From positions 310,001 through 374,000 of the forward strand of contig NZ_LGRO01000001.1 of the NCBI RefSeq assembly GCF_001280565.1: a DNA stretch of 64,000 nt, given 5' to 3'. This document shows, piece after piece, positions 51,414 to 59,968 of this stretch. The translations under genes and the position numbers were made by a program. Position 1 is the stretch's first letter; every line of letters starts with the position of its first letter. This DNA is from Sulfobacillus thermosulfidooxidans. Lineage in GTDB: Bacteria; Bacillota; Sulfobacillia; Sulfobacillales; Sulfobacillaceae. The notes beneath the pieces were generated by a model. That model had not been told where the DNA came from and searched no databases. It was given only the letters and a program-made list of their open reading frames with translations.

Positions 51414-51533
51414 TTATACATGAGCGAAGAGCCACCAGAACCCGCTAATGACGATCACCGTACTGAGATCAATAAACAGCATCAGCCAAACGATCGTCGG
51501 ATCATGCGACGGACGGGGCGCAGTTGTGGCCAT
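51414..51533 (-). CDS. 39-aa single-pass membrane peptide
   Basis: The ATG overlaps the stop of the upstream gene (TGATG). Polar N-terminus, then IVWLMLFIDLSTVIVISGFW as one TM helix. Followed by the inverted repeat CCCGTACAAG/CTTGTACGGG (51361-51399). Confidence 0.55.
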   Translation of the reverse strand: MATTAPRPSHDPTIVWLMLFIDLSTVIVISGFWWLFAHV

Positions 51534-51820
51534 CACTCGAATGATGAGGGTGGCGAATCTTCATGATGTGCCAAATCGTGGAGGTCGGCGGCCATTTGCA
51601 AGAGCAAGTGCAAAATTTCGGGAATCATCCGAAAGCCGATCCACCACAAACCGCCCAACACGGCAATGAGGATAAAGGCGAGCAAGCCGAAAAAAGGCCG
51701 ACCCATCACCGTCAGGCTAATAAACGTGCCAATACTCCACAACGCGGCGATACCTAAGCCAATCCACGAAATAATGTTGGCAATACTGACAAATAGACGA
51801 ATAGCCGGGGTATTAGTCAT
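51533..51820 (-). CDS. Small membrane protein, two TM
   Basis: 95 aa from ATG 51820 (AAAGGAG upstream). Helices IANIISWIGLGIAALWSIG and LLAFILIAVLGGLWWIGF; acidic His-rich tail (HDLAHHEDSPPSS). Coupled to the 39-aa gene. Unknown. Confidence 0.6.
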   Translation of the reverse strand: MTNTPAIRLFVSIANIISWIGLGIAALWSIGTFISLTVMGRPFFGLLAFILIAVLGGLWWIGFRMIPEILHLLLQMAADLHDLAHHEDSPPSSFE

Positions 51821-51843
51821 CAACAAAACTCCTTTCCGTGCAC

Positions 51844-52203
51844 TTAAATGACACGCAACGGGGTATCATAGGTGTTGCGGTGCGGATCACTGGGCAACGC
51901 ATAAAACACGAGCAGAATAATCCATCCCAGAATCGGAACGAAATACAGCAAAAGCCACCACGCGGAACGATTGGTGTCATGCAGACGGCGGGTGGACAAA
52001 GCCAGCGTCGGAATGAGGACTGCCACCAAATACAGGAGGCGCACGAGGATGACGATGACGTTGTGCGGAAAACTTTGATTTATCATGGTGAACACGATGA
52101 TGATGAGACTATTGATGACATAGAACCACCAAAATTGGGGCCGGGTGGCCCGGCCTTGGAAGTTGGCATATTGTTTCCAAGCATCGACATAGTAAGTTAG
52201 CAT
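51844..52203 (-). CDS. DUF805 membrane protein
   Basis: 119 aa from ATG 52203 (GAGGAG upstream). FQGRATRPQFWWFYVINSLI and LALSTRRLHDTNRSAWWLLL are the DUF805 hallmarks, with four TM helices. Role of the family is poorly defined. Followed by a terminator. Confidence 0.85.
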   Translation of the reverse strand: MLTYYVDAWKQYANFQGRATRPQFWWFYVINSLIIIVFTMINQSFPHNVIVILVRLLYLVAVLIPTLALSTRRLHDTNRSAWWLLLYFVPILGWIILLVFYALPSDPHRNTYDTPLRVI

Positions 52204-52254
52204 GGACATCACTCCTCGGTGGGATGGATAGGGCAATGAGAGAAGGAGACAAAT

Positions 52255-52285
52255 AAAAAAAGCCCGTCTCATCAAGAGACGGGCT
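52255..52285 (-). terminator. Rho-independent terminator
   Basis: AGCCCGTCTC/GAGACGGGCT followed on the minus strand by TTTTTTATTTG. Confidence 0.85.
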
Positions 52286-52293
52286 ATCATGGG

Positions 52294-52404
52294 TTATTGC
52301 AACGCCAGCCCCGCAAGAATGCCGTTGACCATCACGAGCAGGATGATGACTATCAGAAAACGGCGACGGGATTTGACGAATCCAACGGGATTGCCAGAAC
52401 GCAT
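52294..52404 (-). CDS. 36-aa membrane peptide
   Basis: GAGGTGA lies upstream of ATG 52404. A basic head (MRSGNPVGFVKSRRRF) followed by one TM helix. It begins 8 nt after the end of the GT-C-like gene, so it is probably co-translated. Confidence 0.5.
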   Translation of the reverse strand: MRSGNPVGFVKSRRRFLIVIILLVMVNGILAGLALQ

Positions 52405-52411
52405 GATGAGA

Positions 52412-53980
52412 TCACCTCGATGAGCGGCGAAAAGATTGCCAAACCGTCAAGCCCTCGGCATGATACACCTGATGCCAGTGAGCTTGGTGCAACCACAGCG
52501 TTTGCGGCGTCGTCGCGGTGGTCGGCCAGACAATGCGCGTGACACCGAAATGAGCCAGGGCCGAAACCGGTAAATCGCCGTCTTGCCAGGCAAGATAGGG
52601 CTGGAGCCGGTGATGCTGAATCCACCATAACGTGCGGCCATCGAGAAACACCTCGCGATTGCCGGCGGCTTCCCACACACCGCCTAAGCGGTAGGGCGTT
52701 AACGTCAGACCGGTCGTGGGATGCTGAGCGCACCAGGTCGCCACAGGCCACGTCGGAGGGTGCATAGCGCGGGCATACGCGGTATCAAACGCCGGGCCCG
52801 CCAGCGGGCTCAAGCCCAAAAGACCGGCCAGCATCAGGCCGCCGGAAAAACTCCAGATGGCGGGACGTAGCCACTGTTGCCAGGCTGAGGACATTAACCG
52901 TTCAGGAGCTCCGCCCCATTGCGGCCAAACGGGTAAGAGTGCTGACGCTAACAAGAGGACGGTTAAGGGGAGATTATATAAGGCCATGCGTTGATGCCAT
53001 AAGGTGGCCAACACCGTGCCCGCCCACCAGCCCATCCAGGGACCTTGCGGGACTTTGTGCGCAGCCCATAAGAGGATGATGAGCGCCCAACTGAGGGCGA
53101 GACCGGTCCAATACGGTTCGGTCCACACCGGAGACTGCCATTCTTGGATGACGCGGGTAATGAGCGGATTGCCGGTTAAATGGATGGCCGTGGTCCAAAG
53201 ACGGGTGTGGAACGGGTTGAGCCACGTGAGCAGGGTGGCACCGATGACCAAGACGCCGAATGTTTTAGCGAGGGCGGCCCAGAAGGTGTTCACGGTGTCG
53301 GTTCCCTGACGCCAAAACGTCCACAGAAGCCAGCCAATCTGCCACATCAGCAGCAACGGCACCAGAATCCAATCGCCATGGAGGGTACTCCACATGAGCC
53401 AGAGCGGAATAATGGCCCATAAGCGACGCGGGTGATACAGACTGGAGGCGAGCAATCCGAGTAGGATGAGCCAAAAGCTGGCGGAAAGAATTTGCGGGCG
53501 AAGCGGCCAATCCCCGGCTAAGAGAATCCACGGCAAAACGGCTAAGGCGGGCAGAAGCATAGTGGGTTGGTAAACCAATCGTAAAAGTGCGGCCATACTG
53601 ACAATCAACAACAAGCCGCTGCCCCAAAGCAACGCGGTGAGAGGCCATCCGTGGAGTCCGTGAGGAAACGTCCAGCCTAAGAGCGCTTGCCAGCCCCATT
53701 CCAGATTGATCCAGGGCCCTGATGCCTGCACGCCGTTGAATGCCGGCAGGTTGTAGGCATACACCTGATGATGGGTGATTTCCCAGCGGCCTAAGACCCA
53801 ACTCCACCAGACATCGGATTGGGCAGCTCGTGCGAGAAGGCGGGTGATGAGCACATGCATCCATAAAAGACCGACAATAAGCCCAACAGCGGCCCATAAT
53901 AGCCCGTCAATCCCGACGAGCCAGGGTTGAGGCGACGGCTTAGACGATACGGATGTGTGGTCAGGAACGGGATGGAACAT
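52412..53980 (-). CDS. GT-C-like polytopic membrane protein
   Basis: 522 aa with about ten TM helices. The first loop GPWINLEWGWQALLGW resembles the acidic or Trp-rich motif of GT-C glycosyltransferases, and the C-terminal soluble part has REVFLDGRTLWWIQHH, similar to the FxDGR segment in this group. Expected role: transfer of sugar from a lipid carrier outside the membrane. Target unknown; pilin or secreted proteins nearby are candidates. Confidence 0.55.
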   Translation of the reverse strand: MFHPVPDHTSVSSKPSPQPWLVGIDGLLWAAVGLIVGLLWMHVLITRLLARAAQSDVWWSWVLGRWEITHHQVYAYNLPAFNGVQASGPWINLEWGWQALLGWTFPHGLHGWPLTALLWGSGLLLIVSMAALLRLVYQPTMLLPALAVLPWILLAGDWPLRPQILSASFWLILLGLLASSLYHPRRLWAIIPLWLMWSTLHGDWILVPLLLMWQIGWLLWTFWRQGTDTVNTFWAALAKTFGVLVIGATLLTWLNPFHTRLWTTAIHLTGNPLITRVIQEWQSPVWTEPYWTGLALSWALIILLWAAHKVPQGPWMGWWAGTVLATLWHQRMALYNLPLTVLLLASALLPVWPQWGGAPERLMSSAWQQWLRPAIWSFSGGLMLAGLLGLSPLAGPAFDTAYARAMHPPTWPVATWCAQHPTTGLTLTPYRLGGVWEAAGNREVFLDGRTLWWIQHHRLQPYLAWQDGDLPVSALAHFGVTRIVWPTTATTPQTLWLHQAHWHQVYHAEGLTVWQSFRRSSR

Positions 53981-54042
53981 CGGACACCTCCTGATGCGTG
54001 ACAGGTTGCCAAGTCTTTACATCTCGTTGTAGGAGCAATCCA

Positions 54043-54065
54043 TGACCGGAAACGGTTTCTGGTCA
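54043..54065. repeat. Dispersed palindrome, copy A
   Basis: TGACCGGAAACGGTTTCTGGTCA pairs on itself (23 bp). Flanks match copy B at 55276-55298 over about 45 bp (GTAGGAxCAAxCCA upstream, CGGATxGC downstream). Confidence 0.7.
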
Positions 54066-54336
54066 CGGATGGCTGGTAACTGGGTGTGCGTAAGACGATA
54101 AAAGTGGCGGTATTTAGGCTCAAAAGAATCACGAGACGGAGCACGTGAGTCTATGGCCAAATATGAATTTGCGTATGCCAATAGCCGATCCACACGCTTA
54201 TCCGACATTCCAGGTGAATGTGGTCATGATCGGGGTTCCAAGTTTTTGGTCGCGAATCCTTATAACTTCTTGGTCAGATTCGTCGTAATCCATTGCCACT
54301 TGTCAAACACCTGATTGCTCGACAAGTCACGAAACA

Positions 54337-54903
54337 TCACGGGGTAAAGTCTGATTCATTGTTTTCCATCAAACAATCCTGCAATGCAGTCTGTTTCGCC
54401 GTATGTGCTGCTTGGGCGCGGATACGACTTGACGAGGACAAGAACCCGAGCGTTTTTGCGCCGTGATAAGATAGGTCCGTCCATGTATATCCTTTCAAGA
54501 ACTCCAACAGTCTAGTACCAATTATTGAACGATGGCACACATGCACATTGGCCTCAAAACATAATAGTCCAATTGTACGCTGCTGCGCTAATTCATGGAT
54601 GACATTCATGCTGTCGCGCTGAACTACCAACCAGTCGGTATATGCTTCCCGAAACACGTCCCACGCGCCGGATTTCTTCAATTGGTGTCGGATCGAGGTG
54701 GGGCTTCCCAGTTCCGGAATGTGTATATAGTCAAGGCCCCGGACATTCAAGGATTCTTCAAGCGCACGCTTAGAAAATCCGGGTTTACGACTCAGAGGCC
54801 GCTCTCGCACATCGACAATCATATCAATGGGATGACACCCGATCAGGGAAAAGAACCTGTCGATGCTCAAGCCTTCGTAACCGATGGTGAAAAACATATT
54901 CAC
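54337..54903 (-). CDS. DUF488 protein
   Basis: 188 aa starting at GTG 54903 or ATG 54897 (MFFTIGYEGLSIDRFF). IDMIVDVRERPLSRKPGFSK and LLCFEANVHVCHRSIIG match DUF488, including the CxHR element. Function of the family is unknown. An AGGAGG lies 12-19 nt upstream. The region on both sides carries the 23-bp palindromes. Confidence 0.8.
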   Translation of the reverse strand: MNMFFTIGYEGLSIDRFFSLIGCHPIDMIVDVRERPLSRKPGFSKRALEESLNVRGLDYIHIPELGSPTSIRHQLKKSGAWDVFREAYTDWLVVQRDSMNVIHELAQQRTIGLLCFEANVHVCHRSIIGTRLLEFLKGYTWTDLSYHGAKTLGFLSSSSRIRAQAAHTAKQTALQDCLMENNESDFTP

Positions 54904-54997
54904 GATAAACGACACTCCTCCTACGCCTGATAACACACGACACGTAGTAATACAAAGGAAAGCCAGCAAGAAGATGAGGGGCAAGTTGCTATCGTCT

Positions 54998-55183
54998 TCA
55001 CTGCCCGCCATTTTGCCCGGTGAATTCTTCAACGGTTTCAATGCAGAGGACTGTGGGGCGGGACCCATAATACCAGGGATGGCTCAGAAATCGCACGAGG
55101 GTTGTCATGCCCTGGGATGACGCCACATGCCGTAAGCTCTGTGGCAGAATCGGATCCTGTCTTGACTCCGTAGATTTTTGCAT
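54998..55183 (-). CDS. 61-aa hypothetical protein upstream of DUF488
   Basis: ATG 55183 has AAAGGAG 9 nt upstream. MQKSTESRQDPILPQSLRHV, then MTTLVRFLSHPWYYG. Ends shortly before the DUF488 gene on the same strand. Unknown. Confidence 0.5.
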   Translation of the reverse strand: MQKSTESRQDPILPQSLRHVASSQGMTTLVRFLSHPWYYGSRPTVLCIETVEEFTGQNGGQ

Positions 55184-55275
55184 AATCGGCATCTCCTTTC
55201 TCACAACGGACGTTCCAAACTTTTGTCAAATATTTGCACCAACCGAAGCACATTTCAATTTGTAGGAACAACCCA

Positions 55276-55298
55276 TGACCGGAAACGGTTTCTGGTCA
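55276..55298. repeat. Dispersed palindrome, copy B
   Basis: Identical 23-bp core to copy A; direct orientation, 1,233 bp apart. It brackets the DUF488 region. Confidence 0.7.
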
Positions 55299-55345
55299 CG
55301 GATTGCCGGATTTTGAGGAGACATTTTATAACAAAATCGGTGTTC

Positions 55346-55804
55346 TTATTCCTCCCGGACAGGATGTGCTGTGAGGGTACGCCAGTGCTGAACATGGCGA
55401 AAAGCCAGAAGGACCACGATCCCGGTTAAGAGCCGGAGAATCCAAGATGCCCACGCAGTATCCGCGATGATAAGTGTATTCATCCAAGGAAGGGCCCAAA
55501 ACCCCGCAAGGGGTAATGTACAAACACCGCCGACACAACTCCCCGCTAAAACCAATCCGGTCGTTGTCGTGGTACTCAACGTCAGCGATGGCGCGAACCG
55601 AGTCGACGTTTGATGGGGCAATGGCGTGCGCAAAATCATCAGGGCGCCGGCATTAATCATCCCGATCACGATGAGACGTATCAGGCGGCCCAGTGGCCAG
55701 AGATGATGCGCGGCGACGAAAAACCCGGTCCACGTACTGAGGCCGATGATCCAGACGAGAAAAAAAAGCCCACCATGAAGGCGAGCCTGTTGCGGTATGC
55801 GCAT
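55346..55804 (-). CDS. Membrane protein, four TM
   Basis: 152 aa from ATG 55804 (AAGGAGG upstream). Helices GLFFLVWIIGLSTWTGFFVA, LIRLIVIGMINAGALMIL, GLVLAGSCVGGVCTLPLAGF, ILRLLTGIVVLLAF. One Cys pair (SCVGGVC) lies in a helix-loop. Unknown; overlaps no neighbour. Confidence 0.55.
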   Translation of the reverse strand: MRIPQQARLHGGLFFLVWIIGLSTWTGFFVAAHHLWPLGRLIRLIVIGMINAGALMILRTPLPHQTSTRFAPSLTLSTTTTTGLVLAGSCVGGVCTLPLAGFWALPWMNTLIIADTAWASWILRLLTGIVVLLAFRHVQHWRTLTAHPVREE

Positions 55805-55833
55805 GAGAGTTTCCTCCTTGCAACACGATGGCG

Positions 55834-56952
55834 TTAGGAGCCGCTGCCGACACCGACGGGAACGGGACAATTCGTCGGATCATAGACGCCAAACGGCGCG
55901 GAACAATTTGTGGGACTGCCGTTGAAGGTTAAGCAATATTCGGCTTCTCGGTATCCCGGTTCATTGGGCATGCAATGATCTAATAAGACTTGAGTTTGTT
56001 GACACTGGGTTGAGGAACGTTGCGTGGACGCATAAGACGTACTTGATGTCGAACAGGACGTGTGCGCTGTGGGGCCGGGACACGAATACGAGGTCGTACA
56101 ATGTCGTGTATAAGCGGTGGTGATGCCTGTTTCTACACCCGTCGATGAACAGCCGCTTGCGGAACACGACCCGGCACAACCGGTTGGCGCAAAAGACGAG
56201 CCGGCGGGTTGAGAACTTGACGATGCACTCGGCGCATAACAAGCGGTTGTAGTGCTTGTTGACGACGAACTTGATCCTGATGATTGGGTTGGTGAGGTAT
56301 TAGAACCTGCTACGCAGCTAATGGTATTCTGATCAACAACAGCCCCCGTATTGACATTGTGGGTATATTCCGTTTGGTGTCCATTCACGCAGGCTGAAAA
56401 GGTCCATTGGGCAAAAGTGCCGGCATTGTCGCTTCCGGTTCCTTGACAGACGCCATCGTTATTGATTTGCACTTCACCCGCTGGGCATCCTTCCCTGGCA
56501 GGTCGGCAATAGGATTCCCCCGACGCGGCATTATAAGCAGTAACGGCTCCTTGACTGGCACAACCGTTATATGTGTATCCTCCTGCTTCATTTGTTGCGT
56601 CTTGAGTAAAACCGCTAGTGCTCGTACTAATTTGACTCGTAATATTTTGTTGATAACCAGAAGCCGGCTTCCATGCATCGGTAGCGGTTAACGATTGAGA
56701 AGAACTGCTAGTGCCTAAATTTGGCGTCGTGGAAGTCGTTGTGACGGGAGCTTGATATTGTGACGGTTGGCTCGTTGTGGTGCCATTGCTATTGGCACAA
56801 CACGAAAAGCCACACGAAGTCCACGGAGCCGGAGTTCCGTCGGCCGGATTGCAGGCAAAAGCGGTAGCACTGGCAAATCCTACGATGCTTAAAATCAGAC
56901 TACTTCCGAGTTCCCATGGCCAGTAGTGTTTTATCCATTTAGTGAAAACCAT
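55834..56952 (-). CDS. Secreted Ser/Thr/Cys-rich protein
   Basis: 372 aa from ATG 56952 (AAAGGAG upstream). A signal-like helix (LGSSLILSIVGFASATAFA) leads to a surface region full of Ser, Thr and paired Cys (CGFSCCANS, GCAGSCSASGCSS, SYSCPGPTAHTSC). Disulfide-rich extracellular structure or adhesin is likely; the VKOR homologue could supply oxidation. Its end is very close to the membrane gene. Confidence 0.6.
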   Translation of the reverse strand: MVFTKWIKHYWPWELGSSLILSIVGFASATAFACNPADGTPAPWTSCGFSCCANSNGTTTSQPSQYQAPVTTTSTTPNLGTSSSSQSLTATDAWKPASGYQQNITSQISTSTSGFTQDATNEAGGYTYNGCASQGAVTAYNAASGESYCRPAREGCPAGEVQINNDGVCQGTGSDNAGTFAQWTFSACVNGHQTEYTHNVNTGAVVDQNTISCVAGSNTSPTQSSGSSSSSTSTTTACYAPSASSSSQPAGSSFAPTGCAGSCSASGCSSTGVETGITTAYTRHCTTSYSCPGPTAHTSCSTSSTSYASTQRSSTQCQQTQVLLDHCMPNEPGYREAEYCLTFNGSPTNCSAPFGVYDPTNCPVPVGVGSGS

Positions 56953-56973
56953 GAGAAAGCGCTCTCCTTTCAA

Positions 56974-57828
56974 TTACGGAATTAAATGGACCGCTTGCGG
57001 GCGTTGAGTCGATAACGCAGCTACCCACCAGTAATAATGGTGGTGTAAATGCGTTAATACCATAAGCGCTGTGCCCTTTTGGACGACGGTACGAGGAATG
57101 GTTTGATGCTTATTGCTGGGATTGACGAGAGCTGTATACTGCGTGACCACAATTGGGACACGCATTTGGAGAATGATCGGCGGCTCTCCCGCTGAAGTGT
57201 GTTGAGGAGGGGGATAGATCGTAATATTTGGTGAGATAGCACTAATCATAGAAAGTGCGTAATGGTGTCCATTAACTTCATCGCCTATTCCCCCATATGC
57301 AATTTGTTCTAATTTCAAAAAAGCCGAAGCATCGCCGGGCCCGGCCTGTTTAACAACAGCTAAAGGATCATTACCTAAAACGGTCATCACCGCGCGGGCA
57401 GCTTCTTCCCACCCAGTCCTCCAGACGGATGACGGTAAGGGATGCGGTAAAATAGTAGCAGGAGGATGCGAGAGTGACGCCTGTAAAATATGCCATGTTC
57501 GGTTGACACCTGTAATTTGATTCGGTTTGACGGTAAACCCGGTTAAGTTAACGCCCACCAATGAAGGTGTAATGACGCCATGCGATGCACGCAAAGCCGG
57601 ATTGTGGATGCTAATCGTATTCAAAATGGCATTTGTCTCGGCATCGTTGACAGCTTCTAATGTCTGGAGCGAAGATTCCTGAGATAGCGATTGGTGTATA
57701 CCGGACTGTGAACGCGTAGCTGCCAATAATGACCGATTGGGTGCTGTGTGATGCCCACTGACCTCGAACCATCCTGTTATGCCTAAAATGAGTACACCGA
57801 TCATCGCGGCGATTAGTTTCCCCTTCAC
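56974..57828 (-). CDS. Exported protein, paralogous in layout to the 57912 gene
   Basis: 284 aa. I prefer GTG 57828 (AAAGGAG 13 nt upstream) to ATG 57849, which lies next to a hairpin. Signal or anchor helix LIAAMIGVLILGITGWFEV, then a long soluble region with RAVMTVLGNDPLAVV and IILQMRVPIVVTQYTALVNP. Both this and the 57912 product share the order ALxVLxNDPxxxxxxAxP and IVPVIVxQ, so they are probably homologous. Confidence 0.55.
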   Translation of the reverse strand: MKGKLIAAMIGVLILGITGWFEVSGHHTAPNRSLLAATRSQSGIHQSLSQESSLQTLEAVNDAETNAILNTISIHNPALRASHGVITPSLVGVNLTGFTVKPNQITGVNRTWHILQASLSHPPATILPHPLPSSVWRTGWEEAARAVMTVLGNDPLAVVKQAGPGDASAFLKLEQIAYGGIGDEVNGHHYALSMISAISPNITIYPPPQHTSAGEPPIILQMRVPIVVTQYTALVNPSNKHQTIPRTVVQKGTALMVLTHLHHHYYWWVAALSTQRPQAVHLIP

Positions 57829-57850
57829 AATATGCGGTGCTCCTTTCATG

Positions 57851-57887
57851 ACAATGCTCCCTAGGCTTAGCCACTAGGGAGCATTGT
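57851..57887 (-). terminator. 14-bp hairpin between two secreted-protein genes
   Basis: ACAATGCTCCCTAG/CTAGGGAGCATTGT. No T-run; it sits right before the downstream gene's start and could control processing or translation. Confidence 0.6.
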
Positions 57888-57911
57888 GATCATCAGATGA
57901 TCTTGTCGTGA

Positions 57912-59390
57912 TTAGGTTGTAGGCCACAAGGTTTGATAGTTGCCACTCTTCCATATAGCGTCTTGATAGCCCCACTGTAATCCACCGGGAACGAATGGAT
58001 CGTGATATAAGCCTACTAAAACGTCGCAGTTAATAGGCTGATCCACCACGATACCTGAAGAACTATGAGATTGATAATAGACGACTTGATTCACAATAAC
58101 CGGCACGATCATGTCGAGGAGACGTGTGGGATAATACGCTGAGTTCGAAGTTGTGGGAGCTGTAACTTTTACCGATGACCCTTCGGTATTGGCTTGAATT
58201 GTGGCAGATTCGTCATAGGTATACAGATGGTCAGAACCAATACTATAATTGGAATTGGTATACGCGTTTAAGACCGTCTGCATAATGGGTGGAAGCGGCT
58301 GCTCAAACGTTTCTCCAACGGGTAAGCCGGATGGCTCCGCAATATTCAGTAAAGTCATAGGATCGTTGCTGTTCAAATCTAATACGGCTTGGGCGGCCAT
58401 TTTCATCCCGGCGATTAAAGTTTGATTGGTTATGGTATAGCCTTGGGGTGCGACAATCGCTTGCGCTTGACTCAATAAGGAAGGATTGGCCTTCAGAAAG
58501 GTCTGAGTTCCCGTAATTGATCCATTGGGCGGAAGATTGGATGGAATGAGCGGATCGATCACCGATGCACTAGGCATTCCTGTAAAAAATGACAAAGGCA
58601 TCATCCCGTTGTTGTTAATCGGAAGCGGGTTAAATGTCGCATTATCAAGACTAGGTTTACGGATTACTCCGATGAGTGTGGTTTTTGCGTCTTGCACGGC
58701 CTCCGCCGTATTAAAAAGTTGTGGCGTTGTTGCCGTGCTCGGGGTGGTGCCCATGCCAGATCCGGCGTTAGTTGGTTCGGCAACGGTTTTAGCATAGACG
58801 GCGACCTTGAAGTGAGACGTTGTAGGCGTAAAAGTATACGTATTGTTTGCTGTATAGTTTGTTCCTGTCCAATGGCCATTCTCTTCAATCCAGAATTGAT
58901 AAACGGGATTGGTAATATTGGTTGCTTGAGCCACAATAGTTTCGGAGTGCCCAGCCGCTGGATAAGCCGTACCCTGCCCGCTAGGAGGATTGTTATCAGT
59001 CATTTGAGTAACCGTCACGGAGGTATCGACATTAACGGTTTGTTGGACAGCTCGTGCAGCAGACCAATCGCGTGCCGCATATTGGGACGGTGTTAACGTT
59101 TGCAAGACAACTAGATAACTGCCTGCACTGAGATTTGGCATAACGAAGGTGGTATCGTTGATACCACTGGTCATTTGTTTCCATTGACCATTGGGTTCTT
59201 GTACCCACCAATCATCCCACAGTGAGGTAGATTGGTGAGCGGTTAACGTCACGGTACCTCCAACGGTGTTAGAACCTTGAGTCGATAACGTCAAGGAAGG
59301 ATGTGTTGCTGCTTGTGCAGAAGGATTGAAAGCTAATCCCAAACTTGATAGAGCCACTACAGAAAAAAGTGGTAATAACCGCTTTGTCAT
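57912..59390 (-). CDS. Secreted surface protein
   Basis: 492 aa from ATG 59390 (AGGAGG upstream). Signal peptide LLPLFSVVALSSLGLAFNP, cleavage after AQA. Two N-terminal modules contain DDWWVQEPNGQWKQMTSG and YQFWIEENGHWTGTNYTA, resembling Ig-like sheets of extracellular proteins. The C-terminal half (MKMAAQAVLDLNSNDPMTLL, MIVPVIVNQVVYYQSH) is shared with the next gene. Likely part of the cell surface or pilus machinery. Confidence 0.65.
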   Translation of the reverse strand: MTKRLLPLFSVVALSSLGLAFNPSAQAATHPSLTLSTQGSNTVGGTVTLTAHQSTSLWDDWWVQEPNGQWKQMTSGINDTTFVMPNLSAGSYLVVLQTLTPSQYAARDWSAARAVQQTVNVDTSVTVTQMTDNNPPSGQGTAYPAAGHSETIVAQATNITNPVYQFWIEENGHWTGTNYTANNTYTFTPTTSHFKVAVYAKTVAEPTNAGSGMGTTPSTATTPQLFNTAEAVQDAKTTLIGVIRKPSLDNATFNPLPINNNGMMPLSFFTGMPSASVIDPLIPSNLPPNGSITGTQTFLKANPSLLSQAQAIVAPQGYTITNQTLIAGMKMAAQAVLDLNSNDPMTLLNIAEPSGLPVGETFEQPLPPIMQTVLNAYTNSNYSIGSDHLYTYDESATIQANTEGSSVKVTAPTTSNSAYYPTRLLDMIVPVIVNQVVYYQSHSSSGIVVDQPINCDVLVGLYHDPFVPGGLQWGYQDAIWKSGNYQTLWPTT

Positions 59391-59521
59391 TGTGAAACCT
59401 CCTAGAAAAAATTGGCGTAACAAACATTCGGGATATGTTGTCCCAAATCCTTGTTCACAGACGAATTTTTAGCACGCCGGTAACGGCGTGCTATAGAGAG
59501 TGCACAAGTTACTGGCTAAGC

Positions 59522-59968
59522 TTATCTGCTGATGATATGCAGGAATGTGTATCCACCCCAAACGAACCAGTATCCCACTAACCAGGGCCATGTTGTCGAG
59601 AGGCGATGATGCCGCCACCACGTCCATCCACTCCATAAAAGTTGGAGACCAAAGGTTGCTACAATGAGCCAAGCCTCTGTGAGCCACGAACCGTGAACCC
59701 AAAGAATGGTTAAGCTGGCGATCCAGTAATCGGCTAGCCCCCAAACGACGGTATGGGGATGGCGGCGCGTTCGACTCCATACATACACCGCCATGAAGCT
59801 CACGGTCAGACAAGCAGCTAACCATCCTGACGGCTCGATCCACGGAGGATACCACACTAGGGTGAGCAGGGTCGCCCCGAGCAATGTCGACCACGCCACA
59901 CTCCGTGTGCGCCAATCCGCCCACGCGACGCCGGTGAGAACCCCGGTCCACACGAGTGTCGGCATCAT
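59522..59968 (-). CDS. Prepilin peptidase-like protein (TadV/CpaA type)
   Basis: 148 aa, hydrophobic throughout. AWADWRTRSV supplies the first Asp and GLADYWIASL the second, as in A24 aspartic peptidases that cut the pilin leader. It overlaps the end of the cpaB-like gene (TGATG). The short size fits the TadV type, which lacks the methylase part. Confidence 0.7.
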   Translation of the reverse strand: MMPTLVWTGVLTGVAWADWRTRSVAWSTLLGATLLTLVWYPPWIEPSGWLAACLTVSFMAVYVWSRTRRHPHTVVWGLADYWIASLTILWVHGSWLTEAWLIVATFGLQLLWSGWTWWRHHRLSTTWPWLVGYWFVWGGYTFLHIISR

